The notes under the pieces were generated by a model. It was not told the origin of the DNA and did no database searches. It saw nothing but the letters and a program-made list of their open reading frames with translations. Below, one piece after another: positions 61,291 through 64,000 of a stretch of DNA of 64,000 nt (within the stretch, counting starts at the first letter, position 1; each line of letters begins with the position of its first letter). A program made the position numbers and the translations under genes. Source of the stretch: Undaria pinnatifida (Eukaryota > Sar > Phaeophyceae > Laminariales > Alariaceae); assembly GCA_012845835.1 (NCBI GenBank), contig JABAKD010000023.1, positions 13,753,362-13,817,361 of the forward strand, in the 5' to 3' direction.

Positions 61291-63639
61291 TTCTACCGAC
61301 GCACCTAAGCTTCTGTTTCACATACCGTAGATGATCGTCTTCTTTAGCCATCAACTTTCTTCCGGCTCATTTTCACCTGAAGTTTGTCATCTGCTATCGT
61401 ATCAGCGTCTCAGTCGTTTCACTTACAACGAGTTCGTAAGCTATCACACGTTTCGTGTACACTACGTAATTATTTCCAGGTCGACCTTTTCATGTTTTTT
61501 TCGCTTTCTTTCGCTGTAGCATAGCAATCGAGATTTGCTGCTTTTTGCCCTTCCATCTTCGGGGCTTTTCCGATTCTTTCATTCACGATTTCGATTATGT
61601 GTTCAAATTAATCACCGTATCATCTTCGTCGCTTTCTTCTTCACCGGGTTCACCGTCATCTTGCTCTCTTCACCATTGATTTTTATCACGGAGCTATTAC
61701 ACTTACTCCGTTACATAAACAACAGTGCGGCGTCACCGATGTCTCTTTCCGAGTCATTCATCCGCCTGCCCATCCTGCGTACTTTCCATTGATATTTCAT
61801 CTAAAATTATACTGATTACACATTCATCGCCCCTGATACGGCCACCGCGTTTCAATTCAGTCATGCCCAAAGTCGCGGGGATGTATCATCGATGCCACTT
61901 CCTCCTTTAATAGACATAACCTGCATCCTCCTCTCTATTTCCCGCACTTCTCATCCTCAATTCATTGATTGACCTTCTTCGGGCGTATCTCCGGGTGGCC
62001 GTCCCGCCGCCTACGGCGGGCGGCCACCTTACCCTAGTTAAGGATATAGATCGGCGACTCCCCTTGGAACTACAGTGTAGCTATCAGGGTCAACAGGGTG
62101 ATATTAGGCAGTCTGTGCGCGGAAACTATGAAACCCGTTCCTGAGGGGAACAAAATATGACAGCTGGGGAAGGAAATGCATCAGTTTATCAAGTGAATAC
62201 TGTAAGTCGAATGGCCGGTGAGGGAAGGGCGGAGTTTTCAAGGACGTGGGGGGCTGATTTTGATCAAAAGGGGAGCGGGGGGGGGGGGGGAGGGGGGGGG
62301 GGGGGTTAGGTTGCATGAATGTGGGTATTATGTTACCTATCATGTATAACAAATTAACATAGACTTAATTTATACCAATAATAATCTGAACACTTTGAAT
62401 TCTAGTAACGTCTCATTATTAAGTGATTTTTTTTTAGGTAGTAGTGGGATACTCTTTCGTACGTGCAACTATAACTCGAAGTATCACGCAACGTATCGGT
62501 ACCACTACACCGGGTTTCTACATACTACAGTACATCATTGATTGATGGGGTCCCGTACGGTGCCGAGCCTTGCCCTTTGGTGCGGTGCTGTGTGGTGCTG
62601 CGGTGAGCTTTCTTTCGAACATACCACACTACCAGGTACCAGATATGGTGCGAAGTATCAGGTGCCCGGTACCGTTTTGTACGTGTTGTGTACTTGTGTT
62701 GTTGCTTTCTTCAGTTGATTGTCCTCTCTCGGTCCCCATGCTCCGCCCCACCCCCGGAAATTACACCCGTTCGCCCATCGGAGAATGGCACATGGCATCG
62801 TCAACAAACACAAAGCACAGCACAGACAGGTGCATTAGCTCTGTACAAGCAGCTCTTGGAACTATCAATTCGCTAGTCAAATCGTGTCATGGGCCTCTTC
62901 TTTCTGCCCCCAATACATGTTATGCGTCCTCTCTTTGCGCGAGCGTAGCGGAAAGCGTCAGCCGCCCGCGGATCGAAGCCCTTGTAAGATCAGCCTTGCA
63001 GTAGCACACGGATTGTGCAGGCACCATCTACTGCTGAATCTTGATGTTAATATCAAAAGAAGCTCCAATTGAGATTGTTTAGGCACCACCAGCTGCTGAA
63101 ACCATGAGTATTGAGAATGTAGGCACCGACTGCCGAATCCCTGCAGACTACGTATACGAGTGAGGGGCGCTTAAAATATTTACATTAACTTTTTTTTTTT
63201 TTCTTTGATTCTCTTGGAGATCCGGGTAAAAAAGCTTTGAGCTCCATACACATTCGTTTGTGTACCAGTTTTTGTCCATCTACAAAACGCAACCTTGGTG
63301 TTAACCTCGCCCCTTCGGTTTAGTCAACACCGTGCCATCTTCCGATGAACCCTAAGGTTCGGCCAAGAAGGTGAGATAGCCACTCAAGAGTGGGGAGCTC
63401 TTATTGCTCTGTCTTTGGCTTGAGCAGTGCAGGATTACCCTGCGCCTCCTGTACATTTTTGATTCCTTCGTCGGTGGGTCTCCACCTGCCGTTAAAAAAA
63501 AGCGCACCCGCTAACCGAAACCGTTTGCCTAACCAGGGTCGCAATCAGGCTGTGTCTCACCTCTCTAACTCACAGCTTCTCGAAGACCTTTAAAATTGGG
63601 TCGTGTTGCCACTTACAAGATTATACCCCCCAGGTTATC
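61291..63639. other. Interior of the foldback element without a recognised gene
   Basis: It includes a direct partial copy of the arm (about 62036-62160), a G-rich tract, and a T-rich tract at about 63190-63205. No frame is supported. Confidence 0.45.
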
Positions 63640-63845
63640 ATAGTTTCCGCGCACAGACTAACTAAATCACCCTGTTGACCCTGATAGCTACACTGTAGTT
63701 GTAAGGGGAGTCGCCGACCTATATCCTTAATGAGGACTCACAACTCGTAATGCGCGCGATCGGAGTATCACACACAGCTTGCAAAGATGAGTTTCGACGA
63801 AATCTTCGATCTCACAGCTGGAGTGTATTTTCATTTTTTATAATA
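63640..63845 (-). repeat. Right inverted arm of the foldback element
   Basis: Inverse of 59721-59926 with only scattered differences. It ends at TAATAG/GGTT, just before a LINE 3' end. Confidence 0.9.
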
Positions 63846-63873
63846 GGGTTCCCTCTGTTTTGTATGCTTCAGA

Positions 63874-64000
63874 TTCTGGCGGAGGCATGAATTGCTTCAG
63901 CTGTGATATACTCGTATGGGTGTACTACTTTTGGTTTGTGTGTTTGCTCTGGGGCATTCCCCAGTTCCAGAGTGACTGGAGCTTGTCCTGTGACCACGGG
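63874..64000 (+). mobile_element. LINE 3' end, running off the window
   Basis: TTCTGGCGGAGGCATGAATT, then GCTTCAGCTGTGATAT matches 43028-43066. After it come the CCAGAGTGACTGGAGC and GTCCTGTGACCACGG blocks found at 43858-43890. It is the same LINE family in plus orientation and is cut by the window edge before the tail. Confidence 0.8.

Larger units (their letters stand above)
59602..63845. mobile_element. 4.2-kb foldback element with 206-bp inverted arms
   Basis: The left arm (59721-59926) and right arm (63640-63845) are near-perfect inverse copies. They begin TATTATAAAAA and run through TACACTCCAGCTGTGAGATC to GTGCGCGGAAACTAT. The first 119 bp of the left arm are repeated once outside it (59602-59720). 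A further partial copy in direct orientation lies at about 62036-62160. Inside are a 376-bp tandem duplication, a broken C2H2-finger gene, and long G runs (60120-60145, 62277-62305). No transposase is recognised. A non-autonomous or decayed DNA transposon is the likeliest reading. Confidence 0.7.

Noticed and set aside
63290-63600. Possible tRNA or small RNA gene near AACCAGGGTCGCAATC
   Set aside because: I could not form a cloverleaf with proper D, anticodon and T arms.

Overview
This window looks like nuclear DNA of a stramenopile, most likely a brown alga. The main reason is one recognisable cellular-type gene (minus strand, 28519-30783). It encodes sixteen tandem copies of the EsV-1-7 cysteine/histidine domain (C-X4-C-X16-C-X2-H-X12), a family known chiefly from brown algae and their phaeoviruses. 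The rest is mostly transposable elements in several states of decay. I see no rRNA, tRNA or CRISPR.

Layout. 1-13200: a Ty1/copia element on the plus strand (LTRs 54-530 plus 6106-6131, and 12697-13195; TSD CCTCC). Its 5' LTR is split by a second copia element on the minus strand (531-6100; 216-bp LTRs; TSD CGGGG). 13760-18910: a decayed DIRS-like element (Gag, RT, RNase H, tyrosine recombinase; minus strand) carrying a 304-bp TIR element inside its RNase H. 19350-25371: a third decayed copia element (minus) whose integrase is overrun by a minisatellite. 25390-37184: AT-richer sequence with the EsV-1-7 gene, several short TIR elements and small tandem repeats. 37185-43940: fragments of non-LTR retrotransposons (LINEs), including a nested LINE, a second copy of the TIR element and an inverted pair of LINE 3' ends. 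44000-45765: a cluster of ~720-bp units rich in inverted CAGTCGG/CGACTG motifs. 46285-58505: a Ty3/gypsy element (minus) with a chromodomain-like C-terminus. 59602-63845: a 4.2-kb foldback element with 206-bp inverted arms and a broken C2H2-finger gene. 63874-64000: the start of another LINE 3' end.

How they relate. The transposons show no joint function. They record successive insertions whose order can be read from nesting and target-site duplications. All the retroelements carry stops, frameshifts or substitutions at active sites, so none looks autonomous. The EsV-1-7 gene is the only long uninterrupted open frame that looks like a host gene. A short TIR element abuts its 5' side.

Limits. 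Calls rest on reading translations and motifs by eye. No database or structure search was done. Organism, element ends and percent identities are inferences unless stated.
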